Shown: positions 27,001-35,010 of the stretch, in pieces
How positions within the stretch are numbered: the stretch's first letter is position 1
Layout: each line of letters starts with the position of its first letter
NCBI GenBank assembly: GCA_019636375.1
Contig: JAHBXS010000005.1
Coordinates: forward strand, 434,001-498,000
Direction: 5' to 3'
DNA from: Pirellulaceae bacterium
GTDB taxonomy: Bacteria; Planctomycetota; Planctomycetia; Pirellulales; Pirellulaceae
DNA: 64,000 bases
Notes under the pieces: model-generated
Databases searched by the model: none
Told to the model about the DNA's origin: nothing
What the model saw: only the letters and a program-made list of their open reading frames with translations
Program-made: the position numbers and the translations under genes

Positions 27001-28440
27001 GTGCGTCAAGTCGCTGTGAGAGCAGGGCAACCGAGACCAGAATTTAAAGTCACCGATTTGGAACAATTTCGAATTGACGCCCGGTTGCTCTATTCCAATG
27101 GCCCGTGGCTTTATTTGCAAGACGACTCGGCCGTATTTGACGCCACGGGTCCGGCTTTTGATTTGGGTTACAACTCCACGGCTCTCTTCGGATTGATTCA
27201 ACATGGGGTCGTTTGGAGCAGGGACCTATTGGATTCAGAATTTCTAGGCCTGCAATCGGCAGCCGCCGATCTTTTTTCTCGCCGCCCAGATTTAACGACT
27301 GTGGCGGAAACCAATCGAAACGGAAAAGTTCGCTTTGAGAGCCAAGGCGTCGAAGAATGTCGTCGCGCCATAAAAACCTACATCGCGGCAAATGTGTTGG
27401 ATCAACTCGCCGTTCGCCGAGAATCGCTGGGAGCACGAGCACGTGAGTTGCTTTTGAATCTAGTCCGCGATACCGCCGATAACGATGCATTGAGACACGC
27501 AACTTCCGCTCAACTGAATGTCCTGACGGTGGACTTTGGAGGCAATTCCGCCGATTGGCAACAAAGGCTGTTCGACGCCGGTATTATCGCCGAGATGAAC
27601 GGTACAGTTGCCGAATTCCGGCTTGCAATTACAACAACCGACAATGATCTCAAGACATTCGCTGACCGATTATTGTCGGTATGGAGACACGTCCCCCCCA
27701 CTCCCGCAACCGTATCCTTGCGCGACGCGACGGGACAATACAAATTTCATCGCGAGCTTTTGCTGACTCGGCAAGCGGTTGGTGCGGGCCGTATTCCAGA
27801 AGAATCCAGCATTCGGGAGGCGATTCGCAACTTATTGCCAACGTCGATTCGGGAGAGCGGCCAACTCTTTTTCGTCTCGCCCGAAAATTGGAGTAACTTT
27901 CGAGAATCCGTGCGCCAACTGCAAACTGCCGTTTACGAACCGGCCCGACAAACGGCGATTGAGAAATTCGATTTGGTGGTGTCGGACCCAGAGGGGTTGG
28001 GTTTGGTGGTCCAATTTGATGACGAAGTTGTGGGAATTGCTTTTGCGGGTCCGGTAGCACTGTTTCCTGACGAACGGGGGACGCTTCAAGACCCGTTTCG
28101 CGAAAATCGACGGGTCATGTACATGCTCGATGTGACGGTTCTACCCGAACAACGCGGGGCGTTAGGTAGAGCATTAAAACAAGGGCTGACTCTCCTTGCG
28201 GCAAGTCGCGGTTGCGAGGCCATCCATGGCAGAAATCGCGATCGTTTGGCCGGTGCGATGTGGGCGATTAACTTAGGATTAGGAAGCTACGAATTGATGC
28301 ACTTGGTGGATGACTACCCGGACCAGGAGGAGTTTCGCGATTGCATCTACTACCGTTGTCCTGTGGCTTGGCCCTCTGAGTTTGACCTGTCCGAATCGAA
28401 CCTCGACCTCGAATACCTTGCCCGCTTGGTCAATTTGTGA
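27001..28440 (+). CDS. GNAT acetyltransferase, candidate beta-lysine N6-acetyltransferase with a long N-terminal extension
   Basis: The C-terminal part (about residues 310-460) is a GNAT domain: MLDVTVLPEQRGALGRALKQGL carries the acetyl-CoA pyrophosphate motif, followed by GCEAIHGRNRDRLAGAMWAINLGLG. By context and by analogy with AblB/YodP it should N6-acetylate beta-lysine made by the neighbouring aminomutase. The first 250 residues are not recognised. They carry phrases reminiscent of fold-type I aminotransferase ends (YLQDDSAVFDATGPAFDLG) but no PLP-lysine block. I chose GTG 27001 because GAAGAGG lies five bases before it; a TTG at 26923 coincides with a promoter-like TTGACA, so I rejected it. 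It is first in an eight-gene plus-strand series and 91 bases before the C45 gene. Confidence 0.7.
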   Translation: MRQVAVRAGQPRPEFKVTDLEQFRIDARLLYSNGPWLYLQDDSAVFDATGPAFDLGYNSTALFGLIQHGVVWSRDLLDSEFLGLQSAAADLFSRRPDLTTVAETNRNGKVRFESQGVEECRRAIKTYIAANVLDQLAVRRESLGARARELLLNLVRDTADNDALRHATSAQLNVLTVDFGGNSADWQQRLFDAGIIAEMNGTVAEFRLAITTTDNDLKTFADRLLSVWRHVPPTPATVSLRDATGQYKFHRELLLTRQAVGAGRIPEESSIREAIRNLLPTSIRESGQLFFVSPENWSNFRESVRQLQTAVYEPARQTAIEKFDLVVSDPEGLGLVVQFDDEVVGIAFAGPVALFPDERGTLQDPFRENRRVMYMLDVTVLPEQRGALGRALKQGLTLLAASRGCEAIHGRNRDRLAGAMWAINLGLGSYELMHLVDDYPDQEEFRDCIYYRCPVAWPSEFDLSESNLDLEYLARLVNL

Positions 28441-28531
28441 CGGAAATGGCTCGGATAGCCAAAAGCCTGAGTTTTCGTGACAATATCGGTCGAACTATTG
28501 GTTGATAAAAATTGAGCTGATGAGTGGTTAG

Positions 28532-29623
28532 ATGACGGATTTGGGATTTCCCATCATTGAATATTCGGCGAACGATTCTCCGCAGGAATGGGGGCGTCAG
28601 CATGGAGAGACCCACCGGACAGGAATCGTCGAATTAATCGCGATTCGAACTCAGTTGATGCGCGAGAAGAATCCCGGTCTTGACAATGAAAAGATCCGCC
28701 GTTTGGCCCAGCAACAGTGGGATTTGACGGCGGCCTATGACTCGTCGCTCACAGCCGAACTTTCGGGTATCGCCGAAGGGGCCGGAGTTTCCCTTGAAGA
28801 AATCGTCGTCCTGAACAACTACACCGACTTCCGTGACATCGAAGTGCTCGATCAAGGCTGCAGCGCGATTTATGTCCAAAGAAACAACAACATCATTGCC
28901 GGGCAAACTTGGGACATGCATCGGAGTGCAAAAAACTATGTCTGCTGTCTGAAAATCCCGGCCACAAACGGACAGCCTGAGAGTATCGCTTTCAGCATTG
29001 TTGGGTGCCTGGGGATGACCGGCTATACAAGTTGCGGGACGATGGTGGGGGTCAACAATTTGAATACCAGTGGCGCTCGACCTGGAGTCTTGTGGGCCGC
29101 AGTCATTCGCCGTTTGTTAAGTGCAACAAATTTGGAGCATCAACGACAAGTGCTCCAAGTGGCCTCGCTGACTTCAGGTCGTTCCTTCCTGCTGGCGGAT
29201 CGCCGCAATGGTGGCGAGTTTTGGGAGGCGATGCCCGATTTGCACGAACGAGTATCGGCACTTGCGACTGGCGAAGAAGGCCATCTATTCCACACGAACC
29301 ACTGTCTCGGCGAACAGGCTCGCCAACGCGAAAATCGCGCGGCAATGAGCTCCACAACCCATACTCGTTTTGAACTCATCGAGCGAAAAATCTCTTCCGT
29401 CCAAGACTGGCAGTCGGGATGGGATTTGCTCAACGATCACGAAGGGTACCCGCGTTCGATATGCTCAAACTTCCAGACGAATGCCCAAGACCCTTCGGTC
29501 ACTTGCGGAGGGGCCATCGGCGATTTGAAAACGGGATTGGTGCGGATGTGGCGTGGAGATCACGTGTACGATGATAATTTTGTCCAGCATGAATTTCAGC
29601 TCCCAATGGATGAAAACGAATGA
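28532..29623 (+). CDS. C45-family Ntn-hydrolase (acyl-CoA:isopenicillin N acyltransferase-like), candidate 4-acetamidobutyryl-CoA deacylase
   Basis: This 363-residue protein of the peptidase C45 family matures by autocleavage before an N-terminal Cys nucleophile. Here LDQGCSAIYVQ puts Cys at 110 after Gly109, matching the Gly102-Cys103 site of the Penicillium enzyme. AGQTWDMHRSAKN follows, as in the family, then GMTGYTSCGTMVGVNNLN, RSFLLADRR and HTNHCL. Upstream EWGRQHGE and LTAELSGIAEGAGVSLEEIVVLNNY form the usual alpha chain. C45 enzymes hydrolyse or transfer amide-bound acyl groups and can use acyl-CoA. In this cluster it would suit removal of acetyl from an acetamidoacyl intermediate. The last four bases overlap the next start (ATGA), so the two genes are translationally coupled. 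The function is inferred from context. Confidence 0.8.
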   Translation: MTDLGFPIIEYSANDSPQEWGRQHGETHRTGIVELIAIRTQLMREKNPGLDNEKIRRLAQQQWDLTAAYDSSLTAELSGIAEGAGVSLEEIVVLNNYTDFRDIEVLDQGCSAIYVQRNNNIIAGQTWDMHRSAKNYVCCLKIPATNGQPESIAFSIVGCLGMTGYTSCGTMVGVNNLNTSGARPGVLWAAVIRRLLSATNLEHQRQVLQVASLTSGRSFLLADRRNGGEFWEAMPDLHERVSALATGEEGHLFHTNHCLGEQARQRENRAAMSSTTHTRFELIERKISSVQDWQSGWDLLNDHEGYPRSICSNFQTNAQDPSVTCGGAIGDLKTGLVRMWRGDHVYDDNFVQHEFQLPMDENE

Positions 29624-30813
29624 AGACGCCATATTTTTATTCTTGGACAAAACAAGCAGGTTTCTTGCCGTTTGAAGTCGAACGTGGCGAGCACGATGAG
29701 TTTGTGCAACCAAACGGAAAAAGAGTATACGATTTTACCTCGACCAGTTTTCAAACTTCGTTCGGTCATTCGAACCGATTGATTATTGACGCGATCACGC
29801 GGCAACTTGGGCAAATGCCGATTGCCTCGCCGAAAGCTGCGTTTCCTCTAAAAACCGACGCCTCGCAAAAGTTGCTGGGTCTTCTGGGTTTCAACGATGG
29901 TAAGGTCTTTTATACCGTCAGCGGAGCGGAGTCGGTCGAAAACGCCTTGAAAATGGCACGACGGATTACCGGGAAACCTGTCATCTTGGCCCGCAAACGG
30001 AGTTACCACGGGGCCTCACTGGGGGCCATGTCGGTTTCCGGCGATTGGCGGAGCGACGAGCATTTGAACTTCACGCAGGGAACCGAAAGAATCCCCGAGC
30101 CGGACAAAGACCCCGACGCCAGCGGGGTTCGTGAGGCCGTCAAACGTGTCGGTGCCGAACGAATCGCGGCAGTGATTGTCGAGCCGATTTCGGGGACGAA
30201 CGGCGTGGTGATCCCGCCGGAAGGTTGGTTTCAGGGACTGCGGCGGGTCTGCGATGAATTTGGCATTTTGTTGATCTGCGACGAAGTTTTGTGCGGATTT
30301 CATCGCTGCGGATCGGCGTTCGCGTTTCAAGGTTTTCAAGTTCGCCCCGATATGGTCTGCATGAGCAAGGCGATCTCTGGAGGCTACATCCCATTCGGTG
30401 CGGTGTGGGTCAATTCCGAGATGGCGAGATTTTACGACGAACAAGTTTTGGTGGGAGGCCTAACAAATTTTGCTCACCCCCTGGGCTTGGCGGCATTGAG
30501 CGGAGTCTTAAGTCAAATTTCCGAACCGAGTTTTCTCGAAAATTTGAATCTGCTTGAACAGACATTTTCCGCGAAGATTCAAGAACTCGCAGCGCGACGC
30601 GCGGCGACGGCGGTCCGAGTTCGCGGTATGCTGGCGGCGATAGAATTCGGCGAGCGTGTCCTACCGACTTGGCATCAATTCGTTCAGGAAGGCCTGTACG
30701 TTTACACGAAGGGCTCGATGTTGATTTTGGCACCGCCATTGATTTCTACTACGGCTAGGTTAAGGGCGGCCTTCGACCAATTGGAACAAGGCTTACAGGT
30801 TCATCATTTTTAG
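29620..30813 (+). CDS. Class III PLP aminotransferase, candidate N6-acetyl-beta-lysine aminotransferase
   Basis: This 397-residue fold-type I aminotransferase has DFTSTSFQTSFGHSNRLI at the N-terminal substrate region, VSGAESVENALKMARR (phosphate-binding), SYHGASLGAMSVSG, VIVEPISGTNG, LLICDEVLCGFHRCG and MSKAISGGYIPFGA with the PLP Lys at about 250. Class III enzymes transfer omega- or beta-amino groups. By position next to kamA and by analogy with YodT of Bacillus it should convert N6-acetyl-beta-lysine to 3-oxo-6-acetamidohexanoate. It overlaps the C45 gene by four bases and is followed within about ten bases by the CoA-transferase A subunit. Other beta-amino acids cannot be excluded as substrates. 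Confidence 0.88.
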   Translation: MKTPYFYSWTKQAGFLPFEVERGEHDEFVQPNGKRVYDFTSTSFQTSFGHSNRLIIDAITRQLGQMPIASPKAAFPLKTDASQKLLGLLGFNDGKVFYTVSGAESVENALKMARRITGKPVILARKRSYHGASLGAMSVSGDWRSDEHLNFTQGTERIPEPDKDPDASGVREAVKRVGAERIAAVIVEPISGTNGVVIPPEGWFQGLRRVCDEFGILLICDEVLCGFHRCGSAFAFQGFQVRPDMVCMSKAISGGYIPFGAVWVNSEMARFYDEQVLVGGLTNFAHPLGLAALSGVLSQISEPSFLENLNLLEQTFSAKIQELAARRAATAVRVRGMLAAIEFGERVLPTWHQFVQEGLYVYTKGSMLILAPPLISTTARLRAAFDQLEQGLQVHHF

Positions 30814-30823
30814 TTTGCAAGTT

Positions 30824-31516
30824 ATGAAAGACAAAACATTTTCCAGTTCACAGGAAGCACTTCACGATCTTCGCGATGGAATCAGTTTGATGAGCGGGGG
30901 TTTCGGTCTCTGCGGAATCCCGGAAAACAGCATTGATGAAATCGCTCGTCAAGGGATTCGCGACATTCACGCCATTTCGAACAATATTGGCAATTCCGGG
31001 CGCGGACTGGCAATCCTCCTCAAGAACGGCCAAATCTCGCGGGCGACTTGTTCTTATGTCGGTGGGAATCCCGATTTAGAGCAACAGATGCTGGCAGGCC
31101 AAGTCGAAGTGACGCTGGTGCCACAAGGAACTTTCTCCGAGCGAATTCGCGCGGCAGGGATGGGGATTCGCGGTTTTTATACGCCGACGGGGTACGGGAC
31201 GCTGGTGGCAGAAGGAAAGGAAGCCAAGGAATTTGACAAACCTTGCATCTTGGAACTGCCGCTTCACGCCGACTTCGCAATCATCAAGGCCGAGCGGGGT
31301 GACGCATTTGGAAATCTATGGTTCAAAGAAACGGCACGGAATTTTTCACCCTTGATGGGGATGGCCGCAAAGGTGACGATTGTTGAAGTCGAAGAGTTAG
31401 TGCCGTTAGGCGCGATTCCAGCCGAGGACATTCATTTGCCAGGGATTTTCGTCCAGCGTATTTACCAAGGCTCGAATTACCGCAATGATATTGAGATTCC
31501 TGTCTACGCCGACTGA
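30824..31516 (+). CDS. 3-oxoacid CoA-transferase subunit A
   Basis: The 230-residue protein is a typical subunit A of the OXCT/AtoD family, with GISLMSGGFGLCGIPE carrying the glycine-rich CoA-binding loop, NNIGNSGRGLAILL, SYVGGNPDLEQQ, GTFSERIRAAGMGI, FYTPTGYGT and ADFAIIKAERGDAFGN. It transfers CoA from an acyl-CoA to a 3-oxo acid; here the likely acceptor is 3-oxo-6-acetamidohexanoate. ATG 30824 is preferred to a TTG at 30815. Subunit B is not adjacent but is encoded after kamA (33091), an unusual split. The 168 bases to kamA hold a promoter-like sequence. Confidence 0.9.
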   Translation: MKDKTFSSSQEALHDLRDGISLMSGGFGLCGIPENSIDEIARQGIRDIHAISNNIGNSGRGLAILLKNGQISRATCSYVGGNPDLEQQMLAGQVEVTLVPQGTFSERIRAAGMGIRGFYTPTGYGTLVAEGKEAKEFDKPCILELPLHADFAIIKAERGDAFGNLWFKETARNFSPLMGMAAKVTIVEVEELVPLGAIPAEDIHLPGIFVQRIYQGSNYRNDIEIPVYAD

Positions 31517-31550
31517 CTCAGTATTTGACGGCTGGCGACAAAGTTTCGCG

Positions 31551-31580
31551 TTGAGTTAAACTCGTTGGATATGCGATAAT
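31551..31580 (+). promoter_or_regulatory. Possible internal promoter before kamA
   Basis: TTGAGT (31551-31556), 18-base spacer, GATAAT (31575-31580). The match is moderate (4/6 and 5/6) and lies about 105 bases before the kamA start, in the only large gap of the first part of the cluster. It was read by eye. Confidence 0.35.
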
Positions 31581-31684
31581 AGAAGCTGGCACGGCCATTA
31601 TTCGGACTCATCGTAACGTAAGGCCTTCCGCCGATAGGCCACATGCCCGACATTTTGTGAATTTTAAAATCAGGTACTCCACCT

Positions 31685-33094
31685 ATGCTCGACTCCCCAC
31701 GAAATTTATCCGAACTTGATCATCGAACCTTTCGCACGGATGAATTCTGGAGGGTAATTCCTGGTTGGAAAGATGTTTCTGCGGCAGAGTTTGGCAGTCA
31801 CTTGTGGCAAGCCAAACATTCGATCCGCAAGCTCGATCAAGTCCAGAGCATTTTAGGTGACCGAATCTCGCCGTCCTTCATCGAAGATATCGCCGCCGGT
31901 CTGCGGATCGCTCCGATGAACGTGCGGATCACGCCTTACGTGTTTTCGTTGATCGACTGGGACAATCCGACCGATGACCCTTTGCGAATGCAATTTTTGC
32001 CGATCGCCTCTCAGATGCTCCCCGATCATCCGTACTACATGGCCGATTCACTGTATGAAGACGTCGATTCGCCCGTGCCCATGTTAACGCATCGCTATCC
32101 GGACAAGGTTCTGTTTTTGCCTTTGACGACTTGTCCGGTGTACTGTGCGTATTGCACGCGGAGTCGAATCATCGGCGGCTCGACGGAGTCGGTTGACAAG
32201 GACACCTACGGCCCAAACCCAGAGAACTGGGAACCAGCGTTTGAGTACCTCCGCACACACCCACAAATTGAAGACGTGGTGATTTCCGGCGGGGACGCCT
32301 TTAATTTGACTCCCCGTTACATTCGCTTGATTGGCGAAAAACTATTGGCGATTCCGCACATCCGTCGCTTGCGTTATGCCACCAAGGGTGTCGCTATTCT
32401 GCCGATGAAAATTCTCACTGACAACGAGTGGTTGGATGCGTTGTTAGACATCCATCGCCGGGGTCGTGAGTTGGGAAAACAAGTCGTCATTCATACTCAC
32501 TTTTCCTCGCCCCGAGAGATCACGCAGTATAGCCTGGATGCCGCGACGAAACTGTTTTCTGAAGGAGTTCACGTACGCAATCAAGCGGTTTTGCAAGAAG
32601 GGGTTAACAACTCGATCGATGAAATGGTGTTGCTGACCCGCAAGCTGTCTTACATGAACATCCAGCCCTACTATGTCTACATTCACGACATGGTCCCCGG
32701 TTGCGAACATTTGCGAACGACGTTGTGGGACGGTGTGCAACTTGAGAAAAACGTCCGTGGCACGACCGCCGGTTTCAACACCCCGACCTTTGTTTGCGAT
32801 GCTCCTGGTGGAGGAGGCAAACGTCACGTCGCCAGTTACGAGTACTACGATCGAGAAAATGGCATTTCCGCTTGGAGCAGCCCGAATGTAAAACCAGGCG
32901 AGTTGTTTTTGTACTTTGATCCGCTCCATCGGTTGAGCCCCGAAGCACAGGCTCGCTGGAATGACAGCGACAGCCGTATGGCCATGATCCACGACGTAAT
33001 CCGACGAAGTGACTACGAAATCTCCGAGAAAGCCCGGACGAAAATCGCCCGGCGTTTGGAAGGTGGTGCCGTGGCCACGGGGGGGAAACGATGA
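31685..33094 (+). CDS. kamA: L-lysine 2,3-aminomutase (radical SAM, PLP)
   Basis: The enzyme converts L-lysine to L-beta-lysine using SAM, a 4Fe-4S cluster and PLP. The cluster motif CPVYCAYC gives Cys150, Cys154 and Cys157. The PLP Lys is in APGGGGKRH (Lys379), and GGDAF and IHTHFSSPREIT are the usual barrel motifs. The two Asp residues that bind the lysine side-chain amine in the Clostridium enzyme (Asp293 and Asp330 there) appear conserved as IHD335 and CD372APGG, which argues for lysine and against glutamate 2,3-aminomutase. At 469 residues it is slightly longer than KamA. Its last bases overlap the start of CoA-transferase B (ATGA). It is enclosed by the two CoA-transferase subunits, which links it firmly to catabolism rather than osmolyte synthesis. 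Confidence 0.92.
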   Translation: MLDSPRNLSELDHRTFRTDEFWRVIPGWKDVSAAEFGSHLWQAKHSIRKLDQVQSILGDRISPSFIEDIAAGLRIAPMNVRITPYVFSLIDWDNPTDDPLRMQFLPIASQMLPDHPYYMADSLYEDVDSPVPMLTHRYPDKVLFLPLTTCPVYCAYCTRSRIIGGSTESVDKDTYGPNPENWEPAFEYLRTHPQIEDVVISGGDAFNLTPRYIRLIGEKLLAIPHIRRLRYATKGVAILPMKILTDNEWLDALLDIHRRGRELGKQVVIHTHFSSPREITQYSLDAATKLFSEGVHVRNQAVLQEGVNNSIDEMVLLTRKLSYMNIQPYYVYIHDMVPGCEHLRTTLWDGVQLEKNVRGTTAGFNTPTFVCDAPGGGGKRHVASYEYYDRENGISAWSSPNVKPGELFLYFDPLHRLSPEAQARWNDSDSRMAMIHDVIRRSDYEISEKARTKIARRLEGGAVATGGKR

Positions 33095-33735
33095 GCGAAT
33101 CCTCCACCCCGCGAGGCTGGACCCGCGAAGAGATGGCCGACGAAATCATCGCCTTGATCCCGAGCGGAGCTAGTCTCAATCTCGGTATTGGAATGCCAAC
33201 TCTGATCGCCGAGCGGATGGACCCCGCGAAGTCGGTGGTGATCCACAGCGAAAACGGGGTCTTGGGCGTCAAGGGACGCCCCACCCGCGCGACCGTTTCG
33301 CCGACGCTGATCAACGCGGGGAAAGAAACGATTTCCGTGCAGGCCGGTGCCAGTTTTTTCGACAGTGCCCTGAGCTTTGGTATGATTCGCGGCGGCCATA
33401 TCGATTTTTGCGTATTGGGGGGGATGGAAGTTGACGTCCAAGGAAACCTTGCCAACTGGATGGTCCCTGGCAAAAAAGTCACCGGCATGGGCGGAGCGAT
33501 GGACCTCGTGAACGGGGCTCGACAAATCATCATCATGCAAAGTCATTTCTCGCGCGGCGGTGAATGTAAACTGTTGGCAGAATGCCGTTTGCCGCTGACC
33601 GGGCGCGGTGTCGTTCATCGAGTCATTACCGAATTGGGCATGTTTGTCCCGACCGGAACCGCCTTTCGAGTCGAGAAGTTGGCTCCTGGAATCACAATGG
33701 CCGAGTTGGGAATCGTCCCAGAGTTGCTTGTCTAG
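33091..33735 (+). CDS. 3-oxoacid CoA-transferase subunit B
   Basis: The 214-residue beta subunit has the nucleophilic Glu in IHSENGVLGV (Glu54), NLGIGMPTLIAERM before it, and SFGMIRGGHIDFCVLGGMEVD, GKKVTGMGGAMDLV and PLTGRGVVHRVIT after it, all standard for the AtoA/ScoB family. It pairs with subunit A at 30824 to activate the 3-oxo acid made by the aminotransferase. It starts inside the end of kamA with a four-base ATGA overlap, so it is translated with kamA. A gap of about 116 bases separates it from the thiolase. Confidence 0.92.
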   Translation: MSESSTPRGWTREEMADEIIALIPSGASLNLGIGMPTLIAERMDPAKSVVIHSENGVLGVKGRPTRATVSPTLINAGKETISVQAGASFFDSALSFGMIRGGHIDFCVLGGMEVDVQGNLANWMVPGKKVTGMGGAMDLVNGARQIIIMQSHFSRGGECKLLAECRLPLTGRGVVHRVITELGMFVPTGTAFRVEKLAPGITMAELGIVPELLV

Positions 33736-33851
33736 CTTGCCAGTGATTTTCAGCGGCCAACCGGCATGGAATTAAGACAGACGATTTGATTCTCACCGAC
33801 TCGGAAAACCAAATTATTTCAACTAAGATCTAACGAATTCGAGCCTCATCC

Positions 33852-34991
33852 ATGAATGGTTCTGCCTACTTTTTGGCCGGTTTGCGAACGCCGTTCGCTC
33901 GCAGTGGCAAAGGGGCCTATGCCGAAACACGCCCCGACGATTTACTGGTCGAATTGATCGACGGTCATCAACGGACTTTTTCCGATTTATGGACTAAAGA
34001 CCCCGAAGAACTTATCGTCGGCTGTGCTTATCCTGAGGGGGAACAAGGCTACAACCTCGCTCGCATGGTGGCGATTGGCAGCGGTTTGAATATCCCAGCC
34101 ATGACCGTCAATCGATTGTGCGCAAGTTCACTCGACGCGGCGGGATTGGCCGCTGCTAAAATCCGAGCGGGATACGCACGGCGGATTCTGGTTGGCGGCG
34201 TCGAATCGATGACGCGGATTCCACGACGAGGAGCGAATTTTTCCGAGTCGGACCGAATCAAACAGGCTTGCGCGACGGCCTATACTCCCAACGGAGAGAC
34301 CGCCGAAAATGTGGCCCGCGCCTCCCCGCAAGTGACCCGTCAGCGCCAGGAAGACCTTGCCGCGCGGAGTCACGAGCTGGCTGCGGCAGCATACGAATCC
34401 GGAAATTACGCGCCCTCGATTTGCCCGTACTTGATCGAGCGGGACGAGTTTATCCGCGTGCCCGTGGATCGCGCAAAAATGGCCTCGCTAGCTCCGGCAT
34501 TCGCTGAAAACGGAGCGGTCACCGCCGCGACGAGTTCGCCGTTGACCGACGGAGCAACGTTGGGCCTGGTCGTCGATGAGCTGGGATGGCGAGAAAGCGG
34601 CCAGGAGTTTGCCTTAGAAATTTGCGATGTCGTATCGGCTCATGTGGCACCAGAAGTGATGGGCATGGGGCCTGTACCGGCAACGAAAAAATTGCTCGAA
34701 CGACAGAATTTATCTGTCAATGAAATCGCCGCTTGGGAAATCAACGAGGCGTTTGCCGTTCAAGTCTTGGCGTCGCTCGATGAATTGGGGATCGAACTTG
34801 ATCGCGTCAACCGTTGGGGTGGAGCGATGGCGTTGGGGCATCCTCTGGGAGCCAGCGGATTACGGTTATTGATCACCCTGATGTGTCGTTTGGCCCGAGA
34901 ACATGAACCGGGCGATCTGGGAGTTGCGACCTTGTGCGTTGGCGGCGGACAAGGGGTCTCGGTGTTAGGGCGGCTGGTTCGCCAGAGTTAG
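33852..34991 (+). CDS. Thiolase (acetyl-CoA C-acyltransferase), candidate 3-oxo-6-acetamidohexanoyl-CoA thiolase
   Basis: The 379-residue thiolase has all family residues: acyl-binding Cys in VNRLCASSLDA (Cys90), His in GHPLGASG and the second Cys in CVGGGQG near the C-terminus; NEAFAVQ carries the Asn-Glu motif. LAGLRTPFARSGKGAYAETRPDDL opens it as in FadA-type enzymes. It would split the CoA-activated 3-oxo acid from the preceding steps into acetyl-CoA and a shortened acyl-CoA, here 4-acetamidobutyryl-CoA. It is not paired with FadB, hydratase or dehydrogenase genes, which supports a route entering directly at the 3-oxo level. It lies 19 bases before the Rieske gene. Confidence 0.9.
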   Translation: MNGSAYFLAGLRTPFARSGKGAYAETRPDDLLVELIDGHQRTFSDLWTKDPEELIVGCAYPEGEQGYNLARMVAIGSGLNIPAMTVNRLCASSLDAAGLAAAKIRAGYARRILVGGVESMTRIPRRGANFSESDRIKQACATAYTPNGETAENVARASPQVTRQRQEDLAARSHELAAAAYESGNYAPSICPYLIERDEFIRVPVDRAKMASLAPAFAENGAVTAATSSPLTDGATLGLVVDELGWRESGQEFALEICDVVSAHVAPEVMGMGPVPATKKLLERQNLSVNEIAAWEINEAFAVQVLASLDELGIELDRVNRWGGAMALGHPLGASGLRLLITLMCRLAREHEPGDLGVATLCVGGGQGVSVLGRLVRQS

Positions 34992-35010
34992 AACTTGAGG
35001 AAATTGGCCG

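Noticed and set aside
32775..33618. Long minus-strand ORFs opposite CoA-transferase B and kamA
   Set aside because: They are antisense shadows of well-conserved genes; composition is Pro/Arg-rich without motifs.
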